From Endothia cerciana (lineage: Eukaryota; Ascomycota; Sordariomycetes; Diaporthales; Cryphonectriaceae), in contig JALRMH010000040.1 of NCBI GenBank assembly GCA_026119935.1, forward strand, positions 186,001-250,000: a DNA stretch of 64,000 nt, given 5' to 3'. The notes under the pieces were generated by a model, which saw only the letters and a program-made list of their open reading frames with translations, was not told the DNA's origin and did no database searches. Positions 1-11,604 of the stretch are shown in pieces (position 1 is the stretch's first letter; each line of letters begins with the position of its first letter). A program made the position numbers and the translations under genes.

Positions 1-368
1 ACGGTCTAGGACCGTTCGCGGGTGTCCCCCCCCCCCCCCAAAGGCACAGGGTAACCCCGGAGTTTCTGTCGCTCGCTTCACAAAACACCTCACACCCCAT
101 CAGATCGCAATTTTTCACCTCGCTGCGACTCAGGGAAATCTTACCCCTCCGCCCCACTAACACGCCACCAGATTCCAGCTTCGCTCCTCCTTCTTATACC
201 CTCGCTGCCGCCTCCCCGCCCTTGACCTGGCTTCTACCGCCGACAAAGACAACAATCAGGCCTCCACAAGGAAAATCAAAAATAAAAATCAAAATAAAAG
301 GAACACCCCCTACGCAGTATCACTTTTTTCGAAACAAGCCCCTACAGACCGACAGGTTTCTTGCCGAG
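1..368 (+). promoter_or_regulatory. Promoter and 5' leader of the aldolase gene
   Basis: There is no gene here. The stretch is pyrimidine-rich with a C tract near position 30, then a C/T-rich leader and an A-rich segment at about 245-300 before the aldolase ATG at 369. CT-rich leaders are common in highly expressed fungal glycolytic genes, so this is probably the core promoter plus 5' UTR. No TATA box can be assigned with confidence. Confidence 0.4.
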
Positions 369-1524
369 ATGGGTGCCCAAGACGTTCTCTCCAGGAAGAC
401 CGGCGTCATCGTCGGCGATGACGTCCTGGCCCTGTTCAAGTACGCCCGGGAGCACGAGTTTGCCATCCCCGCCATCAACGTCACCTCCAGCTCGACCGTC
501 GTCGCCGCCCTCGAGGCCGCCCGCGACGCCAAGTCGCCCATCATCCTGCAGACCTCCCAGGGCGGTGCTGCCTTCTTCGCCGGCAAGGGCCTCGCCAACG
601 GCGACCAGGCCGCCTCCGTCGCCGGCTCCGTCGCCGCCGCCCACTACATCCGCTCCATTGCTCCCGCATACGGCATCCCCGTCGTCCTGCACACCGACCA
701 CTGCGCCAAGAAGCTCCTGCCCTGGCTCGACGGCATGTTCGACGCCGACGAGAGGTACTTCAAGGAGCACGGCGAGCCCCTGTTCTCCTCCCACATGATC
801 GACCTGTCCGAGGAGCCCGTCGAGTTCAACATCGAGACCACCGCCGCCTACCTGAGGCGTGCCGCCCCCATGAAGCAGTGGCTGGAGATGGAGATCGGCA
901 TCACCGGTGGCGAGGAGGACGGCGTCAACAACGAGGACGTCGACAACAACTCCCTCTACACCCAGCCCGAGGACATCCTGGCCATCGTCAGGAAGCTCGA
1001 GCCCATCAGCCCCTACTTCTCCATCGCTGCTGGGTTCGGCAATGTTCACGGTGAGCCACCACCCGGGAAGGTGTTGCCCTCTTCAATGAGCCATCAGGGC
1101 CACTAACAGCCTCCGCCCAACAGGTATCTACAAGCCCGGCAACGTCAAGCTGCACCCCGAGCTGCTCGGGAAGCACCAGGCCCACGTCAAGGAGCAGCTG
1201 TCCAAGAAGGAGGACAAGCCCGTATACTTTGTGTTCCACGGCGGCTCCGGCTCCAGCAAGGACGAGTACCTGCAGGCCATCAAGCTGGGCGTGGTCAAGG
1301 TTAACATGGACACGGACATGCAGTTCGCCTACATGAGCGGCATGCGCGATTTCTTCCTCAACAAGAAGGACTACCTCATGACCGCCGTCGGCAACCCCGA
1401 TGGCGAGGACAAGCCCAACAAGAAGTTCTTCGACCCCCGTGTCTGGGTCCGCGAGGGCGAGAAGACCATGACCGCCCGTGTTGCCATCGCCCTCAAGGAC
1501 TTCAACACCGCGGGCCAGCTGTGA
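369..1524 (+). CDS. FBA1: Fructose-bisphosphate aldolase, class II (zinc-dependent)
   Basis: This glycolytic/gluconeogenic enzyme cleaves fructose-1,6-bisphosphate to glyceraldehyde-3-phosphate and dihydroxyacetone phosphate in the cytosol. There are two exons, 369-1050 and 1124-1524. The 73-nt intron has donor GTGAGC, branch CACTAAC and acceptor CAG, and splits a Gly codon (phase 1). The spliced product is 360 aa, against 359 in yeast Fba1. Class II landmarks are visible: the HTDHCAKK motif with catalytic Asp110 and zinc ligand His111, the glutamate-rich EMEIGITGGEEDGVNNE stretch, zinc-ligand histidines His227 (GNVHG) and His266 (FHGGSGS), and the C-terminal KKFFDPRVWVREGEKTM block. I chose the ATG at 369 because family identity begins there; the open frame upstream lacks similarity. 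The gene converges with the oxysterol-binding gene downstream. Confidence 0.97.
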
Positions 1525-2206
1525 GCAGGCCCCGGGTCCAACCAGGTAAGGAGAAACAAAAGGATGCACCCGGATCTTGCACCCCAGTAAGAATGGAAAT
1601 TTACAATCTCCACGGGGGGGGGGGGGTTTGAAAAGTTGAACACGGGCCGGGGGGGGGGGAGGGGTGGGCGTCTGTTCGGAGCATGGGGACGGAGCGGTTG
1701 TAGGAGGGCGGGGCCCAAACCTGGGGTCCTGCATCTGGGAAATCGATCAGGAAACATGGGCCTGGCGAGTGATAGTTTCGTGACCTGGTGAAAAATGATA
1801 ACACCAGGCGGTACCTACCTAGTCAGCACCAAAAGAGACCCAACGTCAATCCTCTATCTCGTATCACCTCTGGCGCCCCTCCGAGATATACCCTCGGGAC
1901 GATCCCGGCCCCGAGGTCCTTTTGTTCGGGTACTGATTAAACATGCGTGGCTTTATTACAAGTACATAGGTGACCCTCTCTCTAGTGTGCCCATGGCGTC
2001 TTATATTGTTATAGGCATCTCCATCGCGTGTTCTCGTACGGTACCCTTCGGGTCCAGCGCCGGCCCAGATAATACGCTGGTGCCGTATCCCCATGTCGGC
2101 CCAAATAAGTAGTACCCAATGGATCTCCGGCCGACCTGGCCCTCCACGGCGGTTTCCCCCCTTCTTTCTTCAAGCCCGGCCCCCCTCCCCCCGCCCTCCG
2201 TCTCAC
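1525..2206. other. Spacer between convergent genes
   Basis: This stretch contains the 3' regions of the aldolase and of the oxysterol-binding protein gene. It has G tracts at about 1614-1626 and 1650-1660 and no protein-like frame. I see nothing else in it. Confidence 0.6.
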
Positions 2207-3106
2207 TCACTGGCCCAGGTGGTCCCTGGCAAACACCTTCTGCTCCTCCTCCCCCAGCGGCGGCTCCGCCCGCACCTTCTCGGCCTTGGCCTCGTCGAAC
2301 CGCCACACGCCCCCGGTCTTGTCCCCGTCCCCGTGGTCCGGCACGCCGACGTGCCCGCCCAGCTGGCCCAGCACGGGGTCCGGGTCCGCCCGCACCGTGA
2401 AGTACCTCCGCTGCCACATGCGGCCCTCGGCCCTCTCCCTGGCGCGCAGCTCCCGCTGGGCGTTCTCGATCTTGCCCTTCTCGCGGCCCACCGTGTCCAT
2501 GTCGCCCTTCTGGATGGCCTCGGCGACCCGCTGCCACGCGCGGCGCGACTCGAGGGGGTGCTGTTCCTCGATGGGGCGGACGGCGAGGGGCGTGGTCCGG
2601 GAGCCGGCCGCGTCGTAGGACTCGACCAGGTTGGAGGCCGCGTTGTTCTTGGCCGGGCCGGCGTGGATCTCGAACTGCTTCGTCCACTGGCCCGCGGCGT
2701 TGTACAGGACCTCCTTCTCCCTGCCCGTGGGGTACAGCGTGGCGACGAAGCTGTTCTTCTTGCCCGACAGCCAGCCCTTGCCCGCGTAGTCGATCTTGGC
2801 GGTGAGGCCGGAGGAGCTCGCGATGTACGAGGCCGAGTTGAGCTCGATGAAGGGCGCGCCCAGGAACAGGTTCTCGACGTGCAGGGACGGCAGGGAGATG
2901 AGGTACGTCTCCTTCTCGCCCGAAGGCGTGGGCACCGTCAGGATCGCGTGGCCGATCTGCTTGATGTTGATGGTCTTGCCGAACGTCGCCTTCTGGGCGT
3001 TGTAGCCCTCCAGGTGCACGCCCGAGGCGTGGTTGGTGATGCTGTAGGCCGTGGCGGGCGGGTGGTGACTATATGTCATGCGTGCGATCCTCTGTCAGCC
3101 TTTCTT

Positions 3107-3143
<37 letters not shown>

Positions 3144-3788
3144 CCCCCCCCCCCTCTTCCTCTCTAACCTGGACGTGTAGGCTTGTTGGGTTGGGGCAAG
3201 GGGTTTTGGGGGGTGAGGGGTGGGGGGTGGTTTAAGCGTCATGCGGTGCTGCTCGTGTGTGCCTGTTCTCTCCGTACCTGACCTGCTCGCTGATGAGCTC
3301 CGTCGTGCCCGCGTCGTCCTCCCACTTGCCCAGGAACAGCTCCCCCAGGAACGGGTTCAGGGGCTTCTTCTCGTTGCCGTACTTCTCGCTGCGGGTGGCG
3401 TACTGCTGCTTCAGGGTGGAGAGGAACCACTTGAGGACCAGCATGGCGCGCTTCTGCGGGTCGGCCTCCCGGGCGGGCGCGGCGAAGATGGACGGGTGCT
3501 CGCACCAGTAGGAGCTGTACTCGGTGAGGGAGATGCCGGAGAGGATGAAGGGCGGCGCAGTCAGGCTGGAGAGGTCGCCGTTGAAGGAGGCGATGGACTA
3601 AGAGAAAAGAAAGGCGCCGTTAGATCTGCTGTCCTCCTGTGCCCGTCTTTTTTCCCTTTTTTCCTTTTTTTTTTTTCTTCTTCTTCTTCTTCTTCTGAGG
3701 GGACGGCCGGTGTCGCCGGGCTTACCTTCAGGAACGAGGTCCAGCTGCTCCCCGTGGCTTGCGGGTTCGGTTGCACATTGTCGGCCAT
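2207..3788 (-). CDS. KES1: Oxysterol-binding protein, Kes1/Osh4 type
   Basis: This is a sterol/PI4P exchange protein of the single-domain Osh4/Kes1 class, which acts at Golgi and ER membranes. There are three exons on the minus strand: 3788-3726, 3597-3278 and 3068-2207, giving 414 aa (yeast Kes1 is 434). Intron 1 (3598-3725) is phase 0. Intron 2 (3069-3277) splits a Ser codon and so interrupts the family signature EQVSHHPP at residues 125-132. Other matches are the LNPFLGELFLGKW segment in exon 2 and the C-terminal KGKIENAQRELRARER helix. There is no PH or ankyrin domain, as expected for the short class. Intron 2 carries a long CT microsatellite followed by a C tract, and intron 1 an AAG-type repeat. 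Confidence 0.95.
3069..3277 (-). repeat. Intron of KES1 with (CT)n and C-tract microsatellite
   Basis: On the plus strand a run of about 13 CT units (about 3113-3140) is followed by about 14 C residues. Both lie inside KES1 intron 2. On the coding strand this is a G tract plus (GA)n. Confidence 0.8.
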
Positions 3789-4783
3789 GGTTTTCTAGTT
3801 TCGTAGGGACTGTAGGGGACGGGTGGTAGGTGATATTTTTCTTTCTTTCTTTCGTTTCCCTTGCAGTCTTCAGGGGCCTCTGCTATCAGTGCGGTTCAAG
3901 GTTACTGGGGGCTCAGCAGGACAGGGTCGTGGGCTAGGTCGACCCGCGAAGGGCATGTGGGTATGTACGGGTGGGGTTGTCGTCGATCGTACCTTTTGAG
4001 GGCTGAACTTCCAGGGGCCACCACGGGAGGATTGCTCAGCAACGGGCTGTTTTAGGAGTGTGCAACGAGGATTTCCGGAAACGTCCCTGGAGGCTGGAAA
4101 ATACTACTGTAGGTTTTATTGTTTCCCTTGGGGACGTCCGGCCAGGTTTGTAGGGGATATACTCAGCTCGACCCAGCCCCGTGGGCCCTCGTCAGAGAGG
4201 CCCGCACATGGCAGGTCTGTCTGTTTGGGGCAGCCTCAGACGGCAGCGCAGGATGCGACCATTTGATCGCCTGACGTCAGTCTGTCCGGTGGGGGCGGGA
4301 GGGGGGAGGGGGGCGCGTAAAGCCACACACACGCACACGCGCACGCACACGCTTTTGCCTCAGGTGCTGCCCTTCGTCATCTTTGTTGGAGCAAGCAGGC
4401 TGTACTGAGTCCAAGAATGCGCCGCTAGCCCGCAGGCTCGCCCCTCTTTAGCGCTGGTACTCGGCCATAGCCGACCGCCGACGCTCAAACTAACCCCTTG
4501 GGGGTTTGCCATTTTGTCGGACGCGTAGCAGGACGACCCATACAGACAGAGGCGTAGTGGTGGCTTTGACGCCTTCAGTGTGACGGAGTCTAATACAGGC
4601 GGTTCGATGGTGGCCGCAGCAGCGCACGCTGAGAATGGCTCGGATTGAACAATTAGACGCGCAACATCTTGTGTGCATGGGGGGGTACCACGTCTCCGCA
4701 TCCCTTCCCGCCGGCCCTAAACTCCGGAAATGCAAATATAGAGACACGAGACGGGACTCGGCGCGACCACGGCTGCCGAGCTA
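3789..4783. other. Spacer between KES1 and the GT31 gene
   Basis: This holds the promoter of KES1 (the gene reads leftward from 3788) and the 3' end of the glycosyltransferase gene. A short (CA)n/(CG) imperfect repeat lies at about 4324-4352. No coding frame has recognisable similarity. Confidence 0.5.
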
Positions 4784-6231
4784 TCACCTCAGTACGGCTG
4801 GCTGCCTTCCACACTGGCCGTCCAGCCTCTTCATCTCCTTGACGTTGAGCCCCGAGAGCCTATCCTTTGGTTTCTCGCCGACAATCACCCAGGGGCTCAT
4901 CAAGCAGGCCCCGGCGTTCTTGTCCCACGTCCAGGCGAGACATTTCTGCCCGAGGCCGTCGCAGGCAGCGACGCACTTGTCCACCGACTTCACGCGGACC
5001 ATCATGTCCGGGTCGTCCTGCCTGCCCACGTGGTCCTGCCCCATCCTGATCGGGAGCCGGTCGAAGACGTCCAGGCTCGGCTGGCCATAGATCCGCCACA
5101 GGTCCCTCCAGAACACCGGCTGGTCGATCTCTGCGAACGTCCTGCCGACGTCCTTCATCTGCTCTGGCTGTGCGAGGCCGTGAAATGATACGAGCGGGGA
5201 GCACATCCGGTCCGCCGCGATCTTGGTGATCAGGGGCCTCTCGCCGTTGAAGAAATGCCCGTACCTCTCGCTCAGGTAGATGCCGACCTTCATGAGGGTG
5301 GTCGCGACCAGCTTGTCGCCCCAGGTCTCGTCGAGAGATTCGACATATGCCTGTGAGACGGTCTGCGGGTTGTCGTCGATGAGCCGGCTCATGGCCCTGT
5401 TTGAGAGGACGAAACTCGATCCCCCGTGGGCGAACCTGCCCTTGTAGTCGCCGATGGCATTGCCCAAGTATAGCTCCTCCGATGGGTCCAGATGCTCGAG
5501 GAAACGGTAAAGCGACGGCCGTATCATGAACGTATCGTCGTCCTGCATGATGTACCACTTCTTCCCGGGCAGTAGTTTCCATGCTAGTTGAAGGCTTGGT
5601 ATAAACTGTTGGGACGGTTAGCAGTCTCGTCGCGACGGGCGTGGCGGGGGGGGGGGGGCCGGGACATGGGTACCTTCAGGGCATCTAATTCCCACCCTAC
5701 GGCCTTGGAGTATCGTTCTGCCTCCTCCTTCTTCCCGTCCTCTATCGCCAGGGTCATGTTCCCGTATTTCTGCATGCGCTCCGTGTCCTTCGTCTGTGTC
5801 TTGACAACTGCTTCGTCTCCCATCACCGCCGCGACCATATCGTGTATGACGACCCGTCTTCCCTGGAAGTCCAGTTCCCCGGCGAAGTCCCCTACGACCA
5901 GCATGTTGTCCTCCTCATACTTGCTCCCGGTGCCTATACCCCTTGACGCCTCCAGCAGCGCCGGCACCCGCTCCTGCGTGCCATACCCCGTCTTGACGAT
6001 GTACGCGACCTCGTCGTCGGCGAAGGGGAAGCGCCCGGGCCTCTCGAGGAGGAGCCGCTCGTCGTCGGTCGAGGAGCGGAAGATGGAGAGGACCCTGGAG
6101 GTGGTGAACTGCACGAAGAGGATGAACGGGTTGTCGTAGGGCAGGAAGAGCCACAGAGCGAGGCTCCAGGTCAGGAAGACGAGGATCACTATGCCGGCGA
6201 GCCGGCGCGGGCCGGCCACGCGAGGGAACAT
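4784..6231 (-). CDS. Golgi-type glycosyltransferase (GT31/fringe-like) with C-terminal PAN domain
   Basis: This is a predicted type II membrane glycosyltransferase. Exons are 6231-5674 and 5605-4784; the 69-nt intron is phase 0 with branch CTAAC. The product is 459 aa. Residues 1-10 are cytosolic, and a signal-anchor helix spans about 11-30 (rich in I, L, V, F, W). The exon 2 motif WYIMQDDDT places the metal/nucleotide-sugar binding DDD at residues 208-210. It is followed by GGSSFVLSN and a WGD segment typical of fringe/DUF604-like fungal enzymes. A Cys-rich segment (KCVAACDGLGQKCLAW, about residues 390-445) looks like a PAN/Apple domain. I preferred the ATG at 6231 over an in-frame one at 6369 because it places the hydrophobic anchor near the N-terminus. 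Donor and acceptor substrates cannot be told. Confidence 0.85.
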
Positions 6232-7080
6232 GGTGATCGCGGGCCCAGTCGTGGGTCGGAGGGTGGCGACGGTGGGTATCTTTGTCACCGGCGCTCGGTC
6301 CAGAGGCCTAGGGCGTGTTCGGCGGGAGGCGAGGCTGGACAGAGGGGGACGGCGCTCTCTCCTCACCAAGATTCATCGTATGGTCTGTCTGGGCGGCTTT
6401 GTCTGTCGACTCGGTCAGCGTCCAGGCGAGGAAAGGAAGCCAAGGAGTTGAATACCAAGACTGCCCCCTTGTCTACGCTCGGGTGACGCGGCGCCGAAGA
6501 TGCTGGGAGGCCTGAGGCTACAGGGGGCCGTTACCGTAGGGCGGGGCTGGCTGGCTGGCCGGCCGGGTCCCTGTAACGCGCGCTAAACTGCAGTTGTTCA
6601 GCCCCTGATCAATGCCCTCCTCTTAAGGGGGGCTCTGGGATGTTGGTCTGCAAGCGGCTTCCTCAACAATCCTTCGAAAGCTGCTATACTACAGCAAGAC
6701 CGACCCCCTACCTGCAGCTCACGTACGGGGGAAGGGTACAGGACAGCTCCCTACAGAGAGCTGGAAAAGCCGGGGAAGATGGAGGGCTCAAACCCGGAGG
6801 GCTGTGGTCTTGCCCAGCCCAATGACGGTGTAAAGCATCTGACCGCGAGATGAGTGCAGAGCTGCCCGGGAACGCGTGGACGGCATGACTGTTCGCGAGT
6901 TGTGTATATGCTTAGCCACTTGAAATATTAATTACCCTCCCCCCAGAAACGACTGACAGATCTTGATTCTTCCTTCGTCACCGACAGTCCAAAGCCGCCT
7001 TGCCACAGAAACTTTGGAGCCTGTGCTCATCGCTACCTCTCTGACATCTCGCCCGACGCCTGGTTCTACCTCACGTCCTT
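6232..7080. other. Spacer upstream of the GT31 gene
   Basis: This holds the presumed promoter of the leftward glycosyltransferase gene and then sequence without a protein-like frame. I see no repeat family or RNA gene. Confidence 0.4.
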
Positions 7081-7081
7081 C

Positions 7082-7480
7082 TTGACTGACGCGCTGACGA
7101 TGGGCGGCTATACCTACAAGCCACTATCAAACAACTCCCATGCCATCCGAATCATCACCCTCTACCCAGAGGGCTTTCAAACGTCGTCGTCGTCTGGCTC
7201 GGCGATGGTGCTGAGGCAACAAACTTCTTCATGGAGAAGGCTGGAGACTTGGACAGGCGGACCAAGCAAGCTGGACTTGGCCAGTTCTCACCGGAGAACA
7301 TGCTTCAGGAGCTTGGCCAGATGAGGTTCAACTACGGGCTTGACGGATGCATCAGAACAGCGGTGGAAGACTTCTTCATGTTGGCCTTGGTTTCGAAGGG
7401 CAGATTAAACCGTGTTCAAGAAGGCACTGTCATTTTTCATGTTCAAAAAAGGTCTTGGATTATGATCTTCCGGTGAAACA
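7082..7480 (+). pseudogene. Decayed HET-domain (heterokaryon incompatibility) fragment
   Basis: Two frames resemble parts of a HET domain. The first (from about 7100) reads YKPLSNNSHAIRIITLYP, like the N-terminal 'Y.PL....IRLLTL.P' start of HET proteins. The second, in another frame from about 7185, reads VVVVWLGDGAEATNFFMEKA, like the 'VIVWLGEE...A' strand of the domain. The intervening core (the WG and AICINQ motifs) is missing, so this looks like an internally deleted, frameshifted relic. HET proteins mediate non-self recognition and cell death in fungi; this copy cannot make a full domain. The motifs are short, so the call is moderate. Confidence 0.5.
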
Positions 7481-9910
7481 CAGAGAAAGTCTTTTGGAGG
7501 CTCTGAACGACCATGCCAACCTAAATCTCCGCACCCTTAGGTTGGCAATATCAGAAAGTCACGTCCGTCCCCCTTGCCACGGCGCTACTGGAGGAAGACT
7601 ATTATTTGGGTATCCAGTATGATTCCCCTCCCCAAGGAAACCCTCTGAGGGAGGATTCCTCCAACGAAAGTCCCGGTAATCAAAACTCCCATTTGATCCA
7701 AAGACCTCACAACGCAGCGGTTAGGGCTGCGCATTAGTCACCTTTCCAACATACGGACTTAGGGCCAGAGAACAGTAACAACCTTGTGTTCGGCAACAGA
7801 GAATGAAGAGCGTTATTGCCGTTCTTTCAGATTTGGTCACGACGTTTTCAAAGACGCCGAAAGAGACATATCGTACAGCTTGGACAAGGCGAGGAGAGAG
7901 GGGCAGGTCGTTGCTGATGGTAATTCCCACAAATGAAAATACCACGGCCATCATTCAGAGCCCATCGCTGCTCTTGGGATGCGCGAGATGGATGCAGGCA
8001 AAGGCTGGGTACCGAAGCGGCCACAGAAAAGACTGTTCTCGAGAGACAGGAGCAGAATAAAACAATGACCTCGGTGACTGGGTGTAGCAGATGGTTATTT
8101 CCAGGAGAAAGAAAGAGATTAAGAATGACAAATTATATATATCGTACCGTCCTGTTAACCTGGAATGCTGCGCGCGTACGTACCAGTTCTTGCTCCTATA
8201 GAATCCTGTAATACAGCCTTGCTGCCTACGTGTGACCGGCGTAGTGGCGTCCTTCAGATGACTTGCCTCCACCTGATAGCAGCCCGGAGTCCTTCATTTT
8301 TGTTTTGAGGGTGCATGGCAACCCAAACGTGAAGTTGTTTGTGGCCTCATTGGTAGTCAGTCTGCGACTCACTGGGTGGAAGCCAGCCTGGCCAGAAACG
8401 TGGTTGCACAACATCTACCTAAGGTGCCCGTGCCGGGAGAGGTGGTGGGCGGGCACCCGATCCTATTTCAATAGAAGGCCCTGCGAAGGTAAATAAGGCG
8501 ATTGTCCCTAACGCGCGCCGCATCATTGGGTCGCGCACGATCGCAGCCCGGACCTGCCTCTCGGGTAAACCCAGGACGGCGCCGGTCGTAGACCCCCCAG
8601 TGCTGGGCAACAGCACAAAGGTGTAGAAGGCAAGCCGCGTGTTCGGGGAGAGGGGGGACGCCTGGCGACCATATCGTACCAGGGGGAAATGCGATATCCT
8701 CCAGCGTCATCTGCTGCCCGGGGGTAAAGTTGAACCGTATCGCTATAGGTCCTGCGATCCACTAGAAGGACGTCAGAGAAGAACCCAACAAGCCGCAGGA
8801 GGTGCACATACCCTCGATATCTTCGCAGCCAGGCCGTCCCTATCCTTTTCGACAGACAGGAAGACCCATTGCCGCCGGTCTATGGGATCGTGTTTCCCCT
8901 TCTGGTAATAGTAGCGTCGAGTGGGCCTCGACGGCCGGGCAACTTCTTGACCTCTGTAAGGCTGTCCGCGGACGTAATACTGCGATTCCATACGTAATTC
9001 GTCGGACCCTCGATAGATCTTCCACCCGCCCAAACAAACCCTTTACATGGTGCTGCAGGAAGAGCACCGAGGAGCTCGGTTCTTGCAGGCATGATGAATG
9101 GCAAGGTCGAGCGCAGGGCGGGCCCGGGGATGCCATCAGATATCGAGAAGGGGACGTGAGAAGAAGGACAGGGTAGTTGGAGTGAAGTCAAAACGACTTG
9201 ATAGCTTAGTACCAACTCCAGATAGTTGACTAAGATTTTAGGTATTTGTAAGACAAAGAACAAAACCCGACCCGGAGTTTGTCCTGACGCCTCCTGGAAT
9301 AAATACGACTCACTTGCCTTTTTCGGACGGCGTGTCGTCCATGATTGGTTGCGCGACTAATTATCTACTCGCAAGCAGTGGTCTCCCCTGCTTTGAGGTA
9401 GCTCCACCCGAGTCCTCAAGATTTTATCACGACCCAGGACCTATTCGAACAGCAGACTTCGGCGCAGTATTAGAATGCAGGGTCTCACTTATCTGCCCCG
9501 TCTTTCACGGGATGCATTTCTCGAGAGACCTGGTACACCTGATGAGCCTCCAGCCTGTCAACGATGCCTAATCCATGCTCCGCTTCCTCCACGAGATCTA
9601 CAGCCACTGAATCATGTAGACTCCAGATGACCAAGAATACGCCTAGACACTCATATCATAAAAGTCTGATGTGTACATGCAAAGAAGAAACCCCTGTGGG
9701 GGCGTGGACATAGCTGGGGTGAGGCTAGTATAGAACCGCATGCAGGCTTCATCGCACAACGGTCCGGTAGGCGCCATAGCCCAAGCCCGGCACGATTTAC
9801 TACACCACTGCAGAGCCGCAGACCTGAATGTTCGGAACAGATAGTGTACGGTGATGCATGCAGATAATTTGTCCCTCTCTTATGCAGTACGTGCGACAAG
9901 CCCTTGGATC
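7481..9910. other. Gene-poor stretch
   Basis: There is no intact gene. Frames are short and change often. Minus-strand pieces between about 8420 and 9030 (for example GLPERQVRAAIVRDPM at about 8540) look vaguely protein-like but match nothing I recognise, so they may be old gene debris. No tRNA or recognisable transposon is visible. Confidence 0.4.
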
Positions 9911-11012
9911 TTAGGCATGGGCAAGGATGGTGCCCTTCATACACATCTTGTCCCCCTTGGCAACCGCAACCTCCCAAGTCTTGTTCCCTTTCTCAGCGTC
10001 CCCCACGGAGTCCGTCCGAATTACATACTCATTACCGGCATAGAGCGGCGAGAGAGCCCGGTAGCTGATTTCGCTTGCCTCGTTACCGTCCCCGTGAACA
10101 TCTCTCCAGTAGTCCATCATACCGATAAGATTCAGAGGGCCGTGGACGACAACGCCAGGGTGGCCCTCGACATTTCTTGTCCAGGATTCGTTGTAATGTA
10201 TCATGTGAGCGTTGAAAGTCAGCGCGGAGAAGCGGAACAGCGCGACCGGCGACCAGTTGAGCTTGCGCTGGGGCAATCCTGCCAACGGTCAGAAGTCGCA
10301 TGCAGAGGGAGTTCGAGCACACTCTCAGCTCACCAGAAGCACCCACCCTCACATCCTCGACGCTCGAGTACCTACCCGCCGCCCCCGGCACAGAGCCAGC
10401 GACATTGTCCCCGGCCTTGGCCAGCGCCTCTCCCGCCGGCGGCGGCGGCGGCGGCCGGAAGATCCACGACCTCTGGTCGACCAGGGCCAGCCCTTCGGGC
10501 CCCCAGAACTCCTTCTCTACGTCCACGAGGACCATCTCGCCCCCTTCCCGGCTTCTCTTCGCCGCGGCGCCCACGAGCCTCGTCCTCTCCTCCACCTCCT
10601 CGCCCACGCGGAGCGGGACCCCCTCCACCCAGCTCATCCTGCCGCCGGCCCACATGCGCCGCGAGAAGGGCGCGGGCGCGTTGAAGGTCCTGTCCGTGCC
10701 GTCCGCGCCGAGCTCGGCCTCGACGTGCGCCGGGCAGAAGTAGACGAGGTGGTGGCCCGGCGGCAGGGGCGTGCCGGGCGGCGGCGGCCTGGAGGTCACG
10801 TCCAGGCCCGGGTGGAGCTCCCCCCGGCCGAGGGTCAGGCTGAGCTTCTGTACCTGGTGCGGGTCGAGGGCCTGCCGGCACGTCTTGGTCTGGCCCTCGA
10901 GGGTGCGCACCATCTGCTGCGCGGCGTCCGCGGCGGTGGTGAGGGCCCTCGCGCCCCTGCTGGCGTTCCTGCACAGGCGAGGGGCGGCGAGGGATGTCAG
11001 GACCGTGGCCAT
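9911..11012 (-). CDS. MaoC-like hot-dog hydratase (mesaconyl/itaconyl-CoA hydratase-like), probably mitochondrial
   Basis: Exons 11012-10334 and 10278-9911 join across a 55-nt phase-1 intron to give 348 aa. The N-terminus (MATVLTSLAAPRLCRNASRG) is Arg/Ser/Ala-rich without acids, as in a mitochondrial presequence. Residues about 60-200 match the FAS1-type N-terminal hot-dog (FNAPAPFSRRMWAGGRM, DVEKEFWGPEG, DQRSWIFR). The second exon carries the C-terminal hot-dog with LFRFSALTFNAHMIHYNE, which holds the catalytic Asn/His region, and HGPLNLIGMMDYW. Relatives hydrate mesaconyl-C4-CoA or itaconyl-CoA, or act as 3-hydroxyacyl dehydratases. The CoA-transferase and acyl-CoA dehydrogenase nearby support a CoA-ester hydration role. 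The exact substrate is inference. Confidence 0.88.
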
Positions 11013-11604
11013 GTCGAGCTGGCTTGGTTTGACCCCGGAAGGCGGACTGGGGTGAGGTCGTGATGATCTCAGGTCTCGGGCTCGGTGACCGGCTGCTGGT
11101 TACTGTATGGCATGAGAGGCTGCATGTGTCGGTCCGCGAGGCGAGATGTGGCACGGGGCGGGCGCGGGGCTGCGTTGACTGCTGCTTGTCCGGTGTGATC
11201 AGCACGCAAGTCTGACTTGGGGCGATGAGATTATAAGATTAAGAGAAGCAGTCCGGGGGGGGTTTCTCTATTCATGTCTGAGGGGCGACGGGACCGGGAG
11301 CCGTTCGAGTCCGGTCTCAAGCTCAAGGGCGGTCGTTCCGGACCGGCTCGGGGCGGGGTTGAACAGCCGGCTCGGTTATACATATAGTGCCACGAAGGTC
11401 GTTTTCCTACAGGATCGATCGAGTACGGATTTGTATTGCAAAGACTGACCCGTCTTCATGATTTTTATGGGACATCAAGTTCACAGATCCTCTTTCGAAA
11501 CAGTATAACCACAATCTTATTTCACTCCCTTCTCCTTTGTTTTTCTCTCTTTGGCCCCCCCGGGGGGGGGGGGGTTGCTCCTTGTCTGTGGCTCCATACG
11601 AGCA
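11013..11604. other. Spacer between hydratase start and ADH end
   Basis: This is the presumed promoter of the hydratase and 3' UTR of the alcohol dehydrogenase. It includes a G tract at about 11562-11574. There is no gene-like frame. Confidence 0.5.

Noticed and set aside
7700..7745. tRNA D-arm-like GCAGCGGTTAGGGCTGCGC
   Set aside because: There is no matching B-box/T-arm at the right distance and no cloverleaf could be drawn.
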